A DNA stretch of 64,000 nt from Trabulsiella guamensis ATCC 49490 (GCF_000734965.1 NZ_JMTB01000117.1:124001-188000); one strand, 5' to 3'; positions 39,882 through 49,792 are shown, numbered from the stretch's first letter. Notes: generated by a model from the sequence alone, not told the origin. Numbers and translations: made by a program.

Positions 39882-42800
39882 ATGGATACCAATACAAAGA
39901 AAGGTTATGACCTTATCAACCGCCGCTGCAAACAATGGGTGAATGAAGAAGAGGTACGCCATGTCTGGATGAAAGGGCTGGAAGAGGCCTTGCAGATTGA
40001 TCTCGACGCGGAACGAGCTAAGCGCGATTCCAGTTACAACAATGTCATCATTGAATTCAAAGGGCCTGGGCTGTTCAAGGGCAACGAGACGAGCCCTAAG
40101 TTCATAGAGGCTACCGAGGGCCGTTTACTCAAGTACATCCAGCGGCTAGCGGCTGAGCAAGGCATGGACGAGAAGGACTACATTGGTATTGCCATCGACG
40201 GTGACCATGTTGGTTTCGCACAGGTTCAGGAGGGCAAGATCATTCACCAGCCCTTAATGCCATTCTCAATAATAACCTTCCAGATGGTCGTCGATGCATT
40301 AAAAGCCAACTTCCGACGGGCCATCACGTCCGAAAATTTGGCTGAGGACTTTGGCCACCTTTCCACCACTGGTCGAGAGTTCATGCAGGTGTTGTCGGAT
40401 GCGCTGGAAGACGCTCTCGGTCAATCCGGCAATCGCAAGATAAAGATGCTTTTCGAGGAGTGGGCGACTTTGTACGGTCAAGCCGCCGACCTCAGCATTC
40501 AGCAACGCAAGAAAATCAGCGGCTCACTTGGCTTTGATTTCAATGGTCCTGCGTACATTGATTTACCTGCAAAGCTTTTCGTTACGCACACCTTTCACTC
40601 GCTGTTGATGAAGCTGATAGCGGCCGAGATTGTGGCTGCACATGGCATGGCATCCAGTGCCTCGCTGATTCATGAGCTGTTGGCTATCGACAACAACGAG
40701 GCGTTGATTGCTGCGTTGCGTGCCGATGTGGAGCACGGTGGATTCTTCAACGCAGTGGGCTTGCATGGCTTTGTCGAAGAAGCAATTTTTAGTTGGTATC
40801 TGGACGCAGCAAGTAAAAGGACAGTTCGCTCGTCGTTATGTCTGGCGATCCGCACCCTGTTGGCACAACTGTCGGTTTACCGTTTTGACACAATCAAGAA
40901 GGCAGGTCGTTCGCGTGATGTATTGCGTGATTTCTACCAGGACCTCGTGCCGGAAGGACTGCGCAAAAGCCTCGGAGAATTCTATACACCAGACTGGCTG
41001 GTGGAGCATGCTGTGGCCAAGCTCGGCTATAACGACGCCAAGTGGCTTGCTGCTCGTCTGTTAGACCCGACCTGTGGTTCAGGCTCGTTTTTGCTTGAAG
41101 CCATCGAGCAGAAGCGTCGTGCTGCGCTTGCGGCTGGCTGGAATGCAGACCGCACTGTAGAAATGCTCACGACAACGATCTGGGGTTTTGACCTTAACCC
41201 TCTGGCTGTCCAGTCTTCTCGCGTTAACTTCCTGATCGCCATTGCAGATCTGTTGCAGCAGTGTAAAGGCAAAGATGTTGAGATTCCGGTGTTGCTGGCG
41301 GATGCTGTGTATTCCCCTGCACCTCCCCCTGATGGCGACCAAACAGTGATCGAGTACAGCATCGGTAGTGAGCATGCCAACCTGCAAGTTGTGTTGCCCA
41401 CCGAACTCGTGCGTGATCGTGTTTTGCTCGATCAGGTGTTTCAACTCATGGGCATGGAGGTCGAGAACGATACCGAATATCCTGCCGTAGCTAAGGAGAT
41501 GATCAAATCAGGTGTGCTCTCGAAAGCACAGTCTGATGAGTGGCAGGTGCATCTAAAAGAAACTTACGACCAAGTGCTCGCGTTGCACCGACAGAACTGG
41601 AATGGCATCTGGTTCCGGATCGTTCGCAATTTCTTCTGGTCGGCTACTGCTGGCCAGTTCGATGCCATCGTGGGCAATCCACCGTGGGTTCGCTGGTCGA
41701 ATCTACCAGAGGCCTATCGCAACCGTGCCAAGCCAACGTGCGAGAAGTACGCGATCTTCTCCGACACTAAATTCCATGGAGGCAATGAGCTGGACATCTC
41801 AGCCATGATTACCTACACGACGGCTGACAAGTGGCTGGTTGAAGGAGGAAGGTTGGTGTTCATTATCACTCAGACCGTCTTCCAGTCGCCGTCGTCACAG
41901 GGCTTCCGCCGTTTCCGTATTAACGTAACGGATCGCCTCGTACCGCTGTCAGTCGATGATATGAAGGATCTGAAACCCTTCCCGGATGCGGCGAACAAGA
42001 CAGCCGTCGCGATGTTCACCAAAAAGATTCAAGGCGTGACTGCATACCCTCTTGATTACCGCGTTTGGTTCGGAAAACCGAAGAGTGACAGCGCTGGTAA
42101 TCCTAAGAAGGGACGCGGAGGACTACCGCAGCGCTTGAAGGCCATCGACCCTCGCTTGCATCGTTCAGATGTACTTGGACTGGTAGATGTGATCCAGATG
42201 GAAGCCAATCCGGTATCGGACACGATGGAAGGTGCACCTTGGGCAGTGATGAAGCCCGGCCATTTTGCGGCGTACAAGTCACTATTTGGGCCTTCAACCT
42301 GGGTCAATGGTCGCAAAGGGATTACCACTGACTTGAATGGCGTCTATTTCGTCGAAGTGATCGATTCAAACTCTGCAGACAAGACCGTCAAGATTCGCAC
42401 CCGACCACAGGAGGGTAAGACCGACCTCGGGAAACCTCGCGACTTCTGGGTGGAAGCCGATAGCCTGTATCCGCTCGCCAAAGGTGCTGGCGACCTGCAT
42501 CCGTGCTACTTCCTGCCAGAGAACAACCTATACACCTTCGTTCCCAATAAGGGAATCAACCGGGCATCACTCGACATAGCGGCAGTGAGCTACAGTACGC
42601 ACACAAACCCTAAGACCTTCAATTTTTTCAAAGCCTACGAGTTTTTTTTAGAGTCGCGTTCTACCTTCAGGACGCGTATGAAAGGAGCGCCCTTCTTCTC
42701 AATATACAATGTTGGCGACTACACCTTTTCCCCATATAAGGTGGTCTGGGCCGAGATGACGGGCGATTTTGCCGCTGCAGTTGTGGCTTCAGGTGTGGTA

Positions 42801-43148
42801 CCGGGATATGGCTCGCGCGTGTACGTCCCCGACCACAAGCTTTATTTCGCCGATTTTAAAGAACCAGAGCCAGCTTACTTCCTGTGTGGGCTTTTACATT
42901 CGGAAATCGTCAAGGAAATGATCGAGGCTCATAACGTCGCTACCAACATGGGAGACATATTCAAACATGTCAGCTTGCCCCTGTTTGATCCATTGAACTC
43001 AGCCCACACTGATCTCGCGAACCTGGTTAAACAAGCGCATGGTGAGCACGATGCAGAAATACGATCCCGCACGGTTATCAAAGTACGGAATTCAGCAGCC
43101 AAATTGATCGAAGAGGAAATCATGCAACGCAACCAGTCCATTTGCTAA
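39882..43148 (+). CDS. Single-chain type IIG-like restriction-modification enzyme
   Basis: 1088 residues. N-terminus: a PD-(D/E)xK-like nuclease element, NVIIEFKGPG (Glu58, Lys60). Centre: adenine-specific DNA methyltransferase with motif X (LGEFYTPDWLVEHAV, about 365), motif I (DPTCGSGSF, about 394) and motif IV (NPPW, about 600). C-terminus: a long region that should hold the target-recognition domain. Nuclease, methylase and specificity in one chain is the type IIG (Eco57I-like) plan. No separate S, M or R gene is nearby. The base composition differs from the A/T-rich fimbrial genes on its left, so I infer transfer. The nuclease call rests on a short motif. Confidence 0.75.
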   Translation: MDTNTKKGYDLINRRCKQWVNEEEVRHVWMKGLEEALQIDLDAERAKRDSSYNNVIIEFKGPGLFKGNETSPKFIEATEGRLLKYIQRLAAEQGMDEKDYIGIAIDGDHVGFAQVQEGKIIHQPLMPFSIITFQMVVDALKANFRRAITSENLAEDFGHLSTTGREFMQVLSDALEDALGQSGNRKIKMLFEEWATLYGQAADLSIQQRKKISGSLGFDFNGPAYIDLPAKLFVTHTFHSLLMKLIAAEIVAAHGMASSASLIHELLAIDNNEALIAALRADVEHGGFFNAVGLHGFVEEAIFSWYLDAASKRTVRSSLCLAIRTLLAQLSVYRFDTIKKAGRSRDVLRDFYQDLVPEGLRKSLGEFYTPDWLVEHAVAKLGYNDAKWLAARLLDPTCGSGSFLLEAIEQKRRAALAAGWNADRTVEMLTTTIWGFDLNPLAVQSSRVNFLIAIADLLQQCKGKDVEIPVLLADAVYSPAPPPDGDQTVIEYSIGSEHANLQVVLPTELVRDRVLLDQVFQLMGMEVENDTEYPAVAKEMIKSGVLSKAQSDEWQVHLKETYDQVLALHRQNWNGIWFRIVRNFFWSATAGQFDAIVGNPPWVRWSNLPEAYRNRAKPTCEKYAIFSDTKFHGGNELDISAMITYTTADKWLVEGGRLVFIITQTVFQSPSSQGFRRFRINVTDRLVPLSVDDMKDLKPFPDAANKTAVAMFTKKIQGVTAYPLDYRVWFGKPKSDSAGNPKKGRGGLPQRLKAIDPRLHRSDVLGLVDVIQMEANPVSDTMEGAPWAVMKPGHFAAYKSLFGPSTWVNGRKGITTDLNGVYFVEVIDSNSADKTVKIRTRPQEGKTDLGKPRDFWVEADSLYPLAKGAGDLHPCYFLPENNLYTFVPNKGINRASLDIAAVSYSTHTNPKTFNFFKAYEFFLESRSTFRTRMKGAPFFSIYNVGDYTFSPYKVVWAEMTGDFAAAVVASGVVPGYGSRVYVPDHKLYFADFKEPEPAYFLCGLLHSEIVKEMIEAHNVATNMGDIFKHVSLPLFDPLNSAHTDLANLVKQAHGEHDAEIRSRTVIKVRNSAAKLIEEEIMQRNQSIC

Positions 43149-43419
43149 TGCAGGCCGAGGAGTGAATATGAGCGTTCAATTCACTTATGCGATATTTTGG
43201 GTTGTAGCCCGGCTACAACGGCATCTCCAGAGGAACCTGTCGTGGTTCCTTTTGCCACCCGTTCTGTAACTGAACAGGACGTTGACTGGTCATAACGATA
43301 ATTCAAAAAAAACTACGATTACAAACGATAAAAAATCACATATACATTTATGTATATAGGGAATGCAATTTCGCCACCTTTTAGCATAATTCCAAATATT
43401 TTCAGACGCACATAATCTT
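43149..43419. other. Intergenic stretch after the restriction-modification gene
   Basis: No full gene. One plus-strand frame reads LCDILGCSPATTASPEEPVV and ends TRSVTEQDVDWS with TAA at about 43290, which looks like the end of a lost protein. The rest is A/T-rich. Confidence 0.3.
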
Positions 43420-43857
43420 CCCGAACACCACCATCCATACGGCTAACCTATTCAAGAATGTCAATGCCATCACCGCCGCTCATCTGACGGTGTTGCGTTA
43501 CCACGGCGTGAAACACGTGCTTATTGCGTATGACCGTGATGAGGTGGGAGATCAGGGGCGTAGCGTGTGGCGACTGAACTGCTGGCCTGTGATCTGGACG
43601 CGTGGCGGGTGAGCTTCCCGCCGGGTATGGATGCGAATGACTATACGCTCATAAGCAGCAGTCCGGAGTCGGTGCTGGCGCTGCAACAGGTCAGGTGGCT
43701 TGGTTCCGTCAGTGGCCACGGTGTGGTGTTCAGCCATGAATCACCGTCTGTACCTGAGGTAACGGCCAGCCAACAGAGTCCTTCTTCGTTAATTGTCGCT
43801 GAGTCAGCGGTTTCACAGGCCGCGATGGACGTGGTGGTTCATGAAAGCACATACTGA
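43420..43857 (+). pseudogene. TOPRIM-domain (primase-like) protein, frameshifted fragment
   Basis: The first frame reads TANLFKNVNAITAAHLTVLR, then HVLIAYDRDEVGDQG, the TOPRIM Asp-rich motif (DxD). It loses frame at about 43565; the continuation ELLACDLDAWRVSFPPGMDA and NDYTLISSSPESVLALQQV runs to 43857 in another frame. Both halves together resemble CHC2/TOPRIM proteins carried by mobile elements. The zinc-finger N-terminus is absent. Confidence 0.65.
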
Positions 43858-44129
43858 AAGATAATCCCCTGGCAGATGTAAAGGCCGGGAGATCAGACAA
43901 ATAGAGTAAACTGGTGGTACCTCACTTCTCGTTCATCATCGTGTATTTGGGTGAAAAGGCCCGTGGATGCATCCTGCAGGTTCTTCATACCTTCCGTAAA
44001 AAAATAGCCTGGCAGTACAGCAGAGTTAATGCCTGACCGGATAATCACACTAACTCCCTGAATAGGGCTAAAAACAACATTACCCATAAAGTAAACGTAG
44101 ATTATTATGCGCGTATAGAAAAAATACTG

Positions 44130-44243
44130 ATGCGTCTGATGAAATTGTTACTGTGTCTGGTGATCTTCGCTGGGGTAGTAGCGTGTCCAGGCGAAAAGGG
44201 CACGTCCGGGCAAAAGTTGTCACACCGGAAGTCCAACAGGTAA
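44130..44243 (+). CDS. Tiny lipoprotein-like ORF related to the R1/R2 repeats
   Basis: 37 codons, MRLMKLLLCLVIFAGVVACP then GEKGTSGQKLSHRKSNR: a good lipoprotein signal with lipobox GVVAC. The DNA from gatcttcgctggggtag onward is similar to the second half of R1 and R2 (GAVACSDEKGASGQKVV there), with a 1-base loss that changes the frame after GQK. R1 and R2 lack the signal peptide. It may be the surviving front part of an ancestral gene whose other copies were fused to toxin tips. Confidence 0.4.
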   Translation: MRLMKLLLCLVIFAGVVACPGEKGTSGQKLSHRKSNR

Positions 44244-44299
44244 AATGACAGTAATTAACGGTAAATAATGTGAAAATCTGGTTTGTTACATAAATCTAC

Positions 44300-45010
44300 G
44301 TCGGAACGAGGTGTTACTGAGAATAAAGTGCTCAGCAAGTTTCCCTGCCTTAGCTCTGGATAACTATGTGAATATTTCTAATTCACGACTGCAATATGCG
44401 GCAGCTAATGGCTTGTCTCAGGAGGAAACGCAGACAGGACTGAATAAGCTTGCTAAAAACGAATTACCGGATGGTGCTAATATCGCAAAAGTGTTTGTTG
44501 ATGGTTATAAATATTGGGTCATGATTGTATACGTCGGGTATTTTAGTTCTGCTGGCTCCATCGGCAAGGTGATTGGTAGTGAAGTGATTGTGTAGATAAC
44601 TAACGGAACATACCAGTGGTTTGACCTGTGCCAGTCGGGCAATGAAAACAAAGGCTGGGACTGGAAAAACAGTACCAGTTCAGGCATAGCAGGTATACTT
44701 GCACCGGGAAGAACTGTCTGGTTAAACGTCGGTATTGCTATGGGAGCACATTCTTTACCGATGGTCCTGATGCCGGCTCTATTGGATGAGTGGTTGCCGG
44801 GTCATGGGGCGGTGGAATGTTTGGGATGTATTGTAAATTCAGTTACAGGAAAAGAGCTTCCTGACTCCATTTATACAGGTGTTGGTTCCGGTGGTTCTGA
44901 ATTTATTGGTGGTTTCATTAAAGATAGCGTGATTTCCGAGCTGATAAATATTAAAGAAAGTGAAGGGGTTGCGTCGACTTCTGAGCTTATTTATATCCGC
45001 GTGATGCCAC
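44300..45010 (+). pseudogene. Orphan CdiA-CT module 5 (degenerate)
   Basis: Starts with GVTENKVLS, a worn VENN-type boundary, then parts in different frames: ISNSRLQYAAANGLSQEETQ and LPDGANIAKVFVDGYKYWVM; TNGTYQWFDLCQSGNENKGW; FFTDGPDAGSIG; and VNSVTGKELPDSIYTGVGSG with SEFIGGFIKDSV. At least three frameshifts or stops separate them. The pieces read as the entry domain and linker of a CdiA-CT. It has been displaced about 16 kb from the other modules and ends at the APE cluster. Confidence 0.6.
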
Positions 45011-45610
45011 GATTGGGGCGGGCGAAGGGAAAAAGGTAATGGTGTCCGGGGAAAGCGGGTAGGGTGTCGGTGTGCAAATAGCCAGCATGCGGCCGTCTGT
45101 CAGCGTGAGATCGTTGACGAAGCCGTGTTGAGGCGAGGTACTGTCGAAATCCGCTATCTGCCAGATGTGCCCTCCGGTACGTTTTAGCATTGCTTCTTTA
45201 CGCGTCCATATACGCCAGAACATTGCAAGTTGCTGGCCTTCCCTTTCTGTCGCCAGCCATGTCTGTTCACCCGCGCTAAACACTGACTCAGCGGTTTGCC
45301 GCCAGTACTTGCGAGGACGCAGGATTTCGATATCGCAGCCAACGTCTCCCTCGTTGCCGAACAGCAGTACGATATCGTCGCCACTGTGACTCAGGTTAAA
45401 CCACAGGGGAATTTCGTCCCGAAAGGCGGGTTTGCCGTTTTTGCCGTAGATAATTTCCGGCAGTGGTAAAGGGGCGAGCGCGTGGGCTAACAACACGCGA
45501 CCCGCAATCCATTTTGCGCGGTTTGCGCCAGTGGGCGCCAGTGAACGCCAGGTTTCTGGCAGCACCTCCTGACTCAGAATAGATACCTTGCCCAGGATGA
45601 CCTGATGCAT
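44987..45610 (-). CDS. 4'-phosphopantetheinyl transferase of the APE cluster
   Basis: 207 residues, Sfp/AcpT type: FNLSHSGDDIVLL, GCDIEILRPR (Mg-binding Asp93, Glu95), FSAGEQTWL and WRIWTRKEAMLKRTG (Lys138/Glu139). It loads phosphopantetheine on the two APE acyl carriers, converting them to holo-ACP. It starts 2 bp after apeR's stop, the last gene of the transcript. The C-terminal residues overlap the orphan toxin remnant, so the end may have been replaced by that junction. Confidence 0.88.
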   Translation of the reverse strand: MHQVILGKVSILSQEVLPETWRSLAPTGANRAKWIAGRVLLAHALAPLPLPEIIYGKNGKPAFRDEIPLWFNLSHSGDDIVLLFGNEGDVGCDIEILRPRKYWRQTAESVFSAGEQTWLATEREGQQLAMFWRIWTRKEAMLKRTGGHIWQIADFDSTSPQHGFVNDLTLTDGRMLAICTPTPYPLSPDTITFFPSPAPIVASRGYK

Positions 45611-45612
45611 GT

Positions 45613-46842
45613 TCAGGCCCAGCGTCGAATGACTAACGACGTATTGATCCCACCGAATGCGAAGTTATTGCTTTGCAGAAATTCGCAGTCAATATGACGC
45701 GCTTCACCCATGATGTAATCCAGCGCCCCACATTGCGGATCTGGTTGCGTCAGGTTAATAGTGGGAGCAAACCAGCCTTCCCGCATCATCTGCAGACTCA
45801 TCCATGCCTCCAGCGCGCCGCAGGCGCCGAGGGTATGGCCAAAGTAGCTTTTTAGCGATGAGATCGGCACGCTGTCGCCATACAGCGCTGCGGTGGCCTG
45901 GCTCTCGGCAATATCACCCCGATCAGTGGCGGTGCCGTGCGCGGAAATGTAGCCGATATCCTTTGGACTCAGTCCGGCCATGTGTAACGCCTGCGTCATG
46001 CATATTTGCATGGTTTCCCGCTGCGGTTGGGTAATATGCGCGGCATCGCAGTTTGTGGCAAAGCCAATGATTTCACCGTAAATTGTCGCCCCGCGCGCAG
46101 TGGCATGTTCCAGCTCTTCAAGGACCAGCGTACCGGCGCCTTCACCAATCACCAGCCCATCGCGTTGTTGATCGAAAGGCGACGGTGTGGTTTTCGGTGC
46201 ATCGTTGCGCTGGCTGGTGGCGAACAGCGTATCAAATACCGCCGCTTCGGAAGGGCACAGCTCCTCTGCGCCGCCTGCCACCATGATGGTTTGATAACCA
46301 TGACGAATGGCTTCCCAGGCATAACCTATCGCCTGGCTGCCGGAAGTACAGGCACTTGAGGTGGGGATCACACGCCCACGCAGACCGAAAAACAACCCCG
46401 TATTCACGGCGGTGGTGTGCGGCATCATCTGCACATAGGTCGTACCGGTGATGTTGTTGGTGTGCTTTTCAGTGAGCATGGTGGCGAATTCACTTACCGG
46501 GCCGGTACTGCCGGTTGATGAGCCATATGCAATGCCCGTCTGCCCGCTGGTCAGAATGGGATCGTCGATCAATCCAGCCTGTTCCAGTGCCAGTTCGCTG
46601 GCACGGGTAGAGAGCAGAGAGACGCGACCCATCGCGCGAATGCGCTTGCGGGTATAATGTTCTGGCAGCACAAAATCATCAATGGGGGCGCCAAGCAAGG
46701 TGTGCAAACCATCATAAATCTGCCATTCCGGCATACTGCGTACAGCATTTTCATAAGCCAGTAAGCGACGTGAGACTTGTTGCCAGCTATCACCAAAAGC
46801 CGTTACGCCACCCATACCTGTAATGACAACCCGACGAGTCAT
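45613..46842 (-). CDS. apeR: 3-ketoacyl-ACP synthase ApeR
   Basis: 409-residue FabF-like condensing enzyme with the full Cys-His-His triad: Cys165 (SSACTSGSQ), His302 (SAHGTATDRGD) and His336 (FGHTLGACG). In the aryl polyene pathway it is one of the active ketosynthases, with ApeO/ApeC the other. It overlaps apeQ by 4 nt (ATGA). Confidence 0.92.
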   Translation of the reverse strand: MTRRVVITGMGGVTAFGDSWQQVSRRLLAYENAVRSMPEWQIYDGLHTLLGAPIDDFVLPEHYTRKRIRAMGRVSLLSTRASELALEQAGLIDDPILTSGQTGIAYGSSTGSTGPVSEFATMLTEKHTNNITGTTYVQMMPHTTAVNTGLFFGLRGRVIPTSSACTSGSQAIGYAWEAIRHGYQTIMVAGGAEELCPSEAAVFDTLFATSQRNDAPKTTPSPFDQQRDGLVIGEGAGTLVLEELEHATARGATIYGEIIGFATNCDAAHITQPQRETMQICMTQALHMAGLSPKDIGYISAHGTATDRGDIAESQATAALYGDSVPISSLKSYFGHTLGACGALEAWMSLQMMREGWFAPTINLTQPDPQCGALDYIMGEARHIDCEFLQSNNFAFGGINTSLVIRRWA

Positions 46843-47570
46843 AGCATCCCTCCGTTGATGGATATCACCTGGCGAGTCACATAACCCGCAATATCAGACA
46901 TTAGATAACTTGCCAGCCCGGCGACTTCTTCTGCCTGACCCATTCGTTTCATTGGGATGATCGCCATCGCTTCTTTCAGCGCCGCGTCTTCCATTTCGAT
47001 CATGCCTGTGTCAATCAGCCCTGGCGCAATACAATTTACGGTGATTTTTCGTTTTGCCAGTTCGATAGCCAGCGCTTTAGTCGCGCCAATAATTCCGGCT
47101 TTCGCTGCGCTGTAATTCACCTGACCCCGGTTGCCCATGACCCCGGAAACAGAGGACAGCGTAATAATCCGCCCGCCCTGACGGGTGCTAATCATCGGCA
47201 TAATGCACGGGTGGATAACATTATAAAAACTATCGAGGTTGGTGTGGATCACGCTATCCCAGTCGCTTTCACTGAGCGCCGGAAAGGCACCGTCGCGGGC
47301 AATACCCGCGTTACTGACTACGCCGTACCAGGCGCCATAGTGTTCGATCTGTTGCTCAAGTATCTCGCGGCATTGCTGGCGATTGCTGACATCAAAACTC
47401 AGCAGACGTCCCTGGCCTCCCGCCTGTTCAATGCTGTACAGCGTCTCTTCTGCACCGATTTTGTCGCGATGATAATGGATGCCAACGGTAAAACCATCGG
47501 CGGCAAGCTGACGGGCAATAGCGCGTCCAATGCCTTTACTGGCGCCGGTAACCAGAACGGAACGGTTCAT
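46839..47570 (-). CDS. apeQ: 3-ketoacyl-ACP reductase ApeQ
   Basis: 243 residues from ATG at 47570, which overlaps apeP by 4 nt; a longer upstream frame lacks a signal for initiation. A FabG-type SDR: TGASKGIGRAI for NADPH, NAG at 87-89, Asn111, Ser140, Tyr153 and Lys157 (YSAAKAG), end GYVTRQVISINGG. It reduces the ketoacyl-ACP formed in each elongation cycle. Confidence 0.92.
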   Translation of the reverse strand: MNRSVLVTGASKGIGRAIARQLAADGFTVGIHYHRDKIGAEETLYSIEQAGGQGRLLSFDVSNRQQCREILEQQIEHYGAWYGVVSNAGIARDGAFPALSESDWDSVIHTNLDSFYNVIHPCIMPMISTRQGGRIITLSSVSGVMGNRGQVNYSAAKAGIIGATKALAIELAKRKITVNCIAPGLIDTGMIEMEDAALKEAMAIIPMKRMGQAEEVAGLASYLMSDIAGYVTRQVISINGGML

Positions 47571-48043
47571 GCCGTATCTCCCTGCCTGAAAAGTGAAACT
47601 AATTCCTCTGCCGTGGGCTGGAATGTGTTGATGCGGCCTGTTGCAACGCTGTCGCCATCGGTAAAAATCGTACAATCGAAACTGCCGAAACGTTCATCCT
47701 GCATCAGCAACCTGACATCAACGTCGAGCCGTGCGCCGCCAGGCAGCGCTCCAGTGGCACATACCAGCTCACGTGCGCCAAGCACCATGCCCAGCGTAAT
47801 TGCGTTTTGCCCTTGCTGGTGACGATGCCAGCCAGACCAGACCCCAACGGTTTGCGCCATCAGCTCAAGCGCATACCAGCCGGGTAAGTTTCCCTGCGCA
47901 TCAATGAAGGGCGCCAGAACACCATCGCGGGTGACTGCAACCCGGCAATGTGCACTGCTTTCTGTAACACTGACGACCTCTTCAAGCAGCAGCATCGGCG
48001 CATCATGCGGCAGATATTCAACAGGTGGCAGATAGTGATTCAT
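47567..48043 (-). CDS. apeP: 3-hydroxyacyl-ACP dehydratase ApeP
   Basis: 158 residues, hotdog fold: YLPHDAPMLLLEEVV and GWYALELMAQTVGVWSGWH with the FabZ/FabA-like Glu on the central helix. It dehydrates hydroxyacyl chains and, with ApeI, leaves the double bonds of the polyene. ATGA overlap with apeO and apeQ. Confidence 0.88.
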   Translation of the reverse strand: MNHYLPPVEYLPHDAPMLLLEEVVSVTESSAHCRVAVTRDGVLAPFIDAQGNLPGWYALELMAQTVGVWSGWHRHQQGQNAITLGMVLGARELVCATGALPGGARLDVDVRLLMQDERFGSFDCTIFTDGDSVATGRINTFQPTAEELVSLFRQGDTA

Positions 48044-49209
48044 ACACTTTTTCCCAATAAAATACTGGCATTGTTGCCGCCAAAAGCGAAAGAGTTCGAC
48101 AGGATCACCGGGCGTGCCAGCGGCTGAGCCTGGTGCAGAATGCCGCAGGTCGCCAGGGTCGGATCAGGTGGCGAGACGCTAAAATCCTGCGGAGGTAACG
48201 GTAAGTTATATTGCAGGATGAGCGCACAGAGGGCGGCTTCGGTGATCCCTGCGGCACCCAGCGTATGGCCGGTGAGGTGTTTGGTTGAGCTACACGGAAC
48301 CCGATCGCCGAACAGATCATGTACTACCTGAGATTCAATTTGGTCGTTAAGCGTGGTGGCGGTGCCGTGCAGGTTAATGTAGCCGACATCATCCGGCTGA
48401 AGTTCTGCATCGTTCAGTGCCTGATTGATGGCGCGGATCGCGCCTTCTCCCTGTGGATGCGGTGCTGAGATGTGCCAGGCATCGCTGGATTCTCCAACAC
48501 CCAGTAGCGCAAGCGGCTGAGGCTCGCGGGTCAGCATCATCAATGCGGCTCCTTCGCCGATCGTAATGCCGCAGCGATCCCGGCCGAAGGGCTGGCAGAG
48601 CGAAGGAGAGAGCGCCTCCAGACTGTTAAAACCGTTCACTGGCATCCGGCTCAGGGTGTCCGCGCCTCCCACGATTGCGACATCAGCAAGCCCGGCCTCA
48701 ATCAGGCGACGACCGCTGATGATTGCCCGTGCGCTGGATGAGCAGGCCGTCGAAAGCGTAAATGCCGGGCCTTCCAGCTTCAGCCAGTGACTCAAAAAAC
48801 GTGACGGGTCGCCCAGCTCCTGCTGCGAATATTGCCAGCGCGGGCTGGCGGCGTTATTGAGCGTCAGATGAACGTGCTCATCGCCTTCGTTCAGTCCGGA
48901 AGTGCTGGTACCCATTATCACTGCAACACGGTCATGGCCATAATGCGCAATGGCAGCGTCAACCTGTGGCTGAATTTGCGCCAGCGCCGCCAGCAACAGT
49001 TGGTTATTGCGGGTGTGATGCCCGGAATATGATGCCGGGATGGCAGGCAATTCGCTGTCCACACCGCCGAGTATGGCGGTGGGATAGCCCTGCAACCAGC
49101 CGGCACGCGCTCGCATTCCTGGCGCCGTACCGCGCGTCAGGTTACGGGCTATCTCTGCGTTGTCATTTCCCAGAGCGTTAATCATGCCGATGGCAGAAAT
49201 ATAAATCAT
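48040..49209 (-). CDS. apeO: 3-ketoacyl-ACP synthase ApeO
   Basis: 389 residues from ATG at 49209, overlapping the apeN stop; longer frames upstream encode apeN antisense. Catalytic Cys156 (LSTACSSSARAI), His281 (NLHGTATTLND) and His315 (TGHTLGAAG). In studied APE systems ApeO pairs with the chain-length-factor-like ApeC as the elongating ketosynthase. Confidence 0.92.
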   Translation of the reverse strand: MIYISAIGMINALGNDNAEIARNLTRGTAPGMRARAGWLQGYPTAILGGVDSELPAIPASYSGHHTRNNQLLLAALAQIQPQVDAAIAHYGHDRVAVIMGTSTSGLNEGDEHVHLTLNNAASPRWQYSQQELGDPSRFLSHWLKLEGPAFTLSTACSSSARAIISGRRLIEAGLADVAIVGGADTLSRMPVNGFNSLEALSPSLCQPFGRDRCGITIGEGAALMMLTREPQPLALLGVGESSDAWHISAPHPQGEGAIRAINQALNDAELQPDDVGYINLHGTATTLNDQIESQVVHDLFGDRVPCSSTKHLTGHTLGAAGITEAALCALILQYNLPLPPQDFSVSPPDPTLATCGILHQAQPLARPVILSNSFAFGGNNASILLGKSV

Positions 49210-49210
49210 A

Positions 49211-49792
49211 TCAGTCACCCAGATATTGAATGGTGATGTGGTATTTAAAAACGTGCTGCTCGATGCTGATGGGTTCGCGCTGGCCTTCTCGCTGCATGTA
49301 GATGATTTCTGTGACCAGGTTGCCACGCGCGTTGCGCAGTTCACGCTTGTCCCCCGCGTCGGTCAGCGTCCAGCCTTTTGGTAACTGCGGCTGCCAGGCA
49401 GCGATGGGCCAGTGGCTCAGCATGACATCCGCAAGCACCTGACTGGCAGGCGGCAGTTGTGGCACCACAATAGACTGCTCGGTATGCAGGCCGCGGTCAT
49501 CATAGGTGACGAGGAAAAGACGGATCCCCACAGATGAAAGCCCCGCCAGGGTAATTTTCTTATCGTCGGCGTTGAGCATCACCAGCAATGACTGCGTTTT
49601 ACCTTTAAAAGTGCCGGTCAGCAGTTGTTGCGAACTTACAGCGGGGGTAATACCCGGTGCAGGCAACGTAACGCGGGAACCCGGCTCCAGCCAGGCCTGC
49701 GGACGCCCGGTGCTATCCTGGGTTGAATGGCTGCAACCGGCAAGCAGCATGACAGTGAACAGGGCGGTAGCACGCCAGAAGGACATCCTCAT
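49211..49792 (-). CDS. apeN: DUF3261 lipoprotein ApeN
   Basis: 193 residues with a lipoprotein signal (MRMSFWRATALFTVMLLAGC, lipobox LAGC). The body is beta-rich (LLTGTFKGKTQSLLVMLNA, VGIRLFLVTYDDRG), as in the DUF3261 proteins of APE clusters. It is probably at the outer membrane and helps move or place the polyene lipid together with ApeL and ApeM. No enzyme motif. Confidence 0.85.
   Translation of the reverse strand: MRMSFWRATALFTVMLLAGCSHSTQDSTGRPQAWLEPGSRVTLPAPGITPAVSSQQLLTGTFKGKTQSLLVMLNADDKKITLAGLSSVGIRLFLVTYDDRGLHTEQSIVVPQLPPASQVLADVMLSHWPIAAWQPQLPKGWTLTDAGDKRELRNARGNLVTEIIYMQREGQREPISIEQHVFKYHITIQYLGD

Noticed and set aside
43893..44087. Possible small gene; on the plus strand the codons LGEKARGCILQVLHTFRKKIAW recall a RelE/HigB-type toxin end
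   Set aside because: Too short, no start, no antitoxin partner and no catalytic residues seen; the minus frame has no family either.
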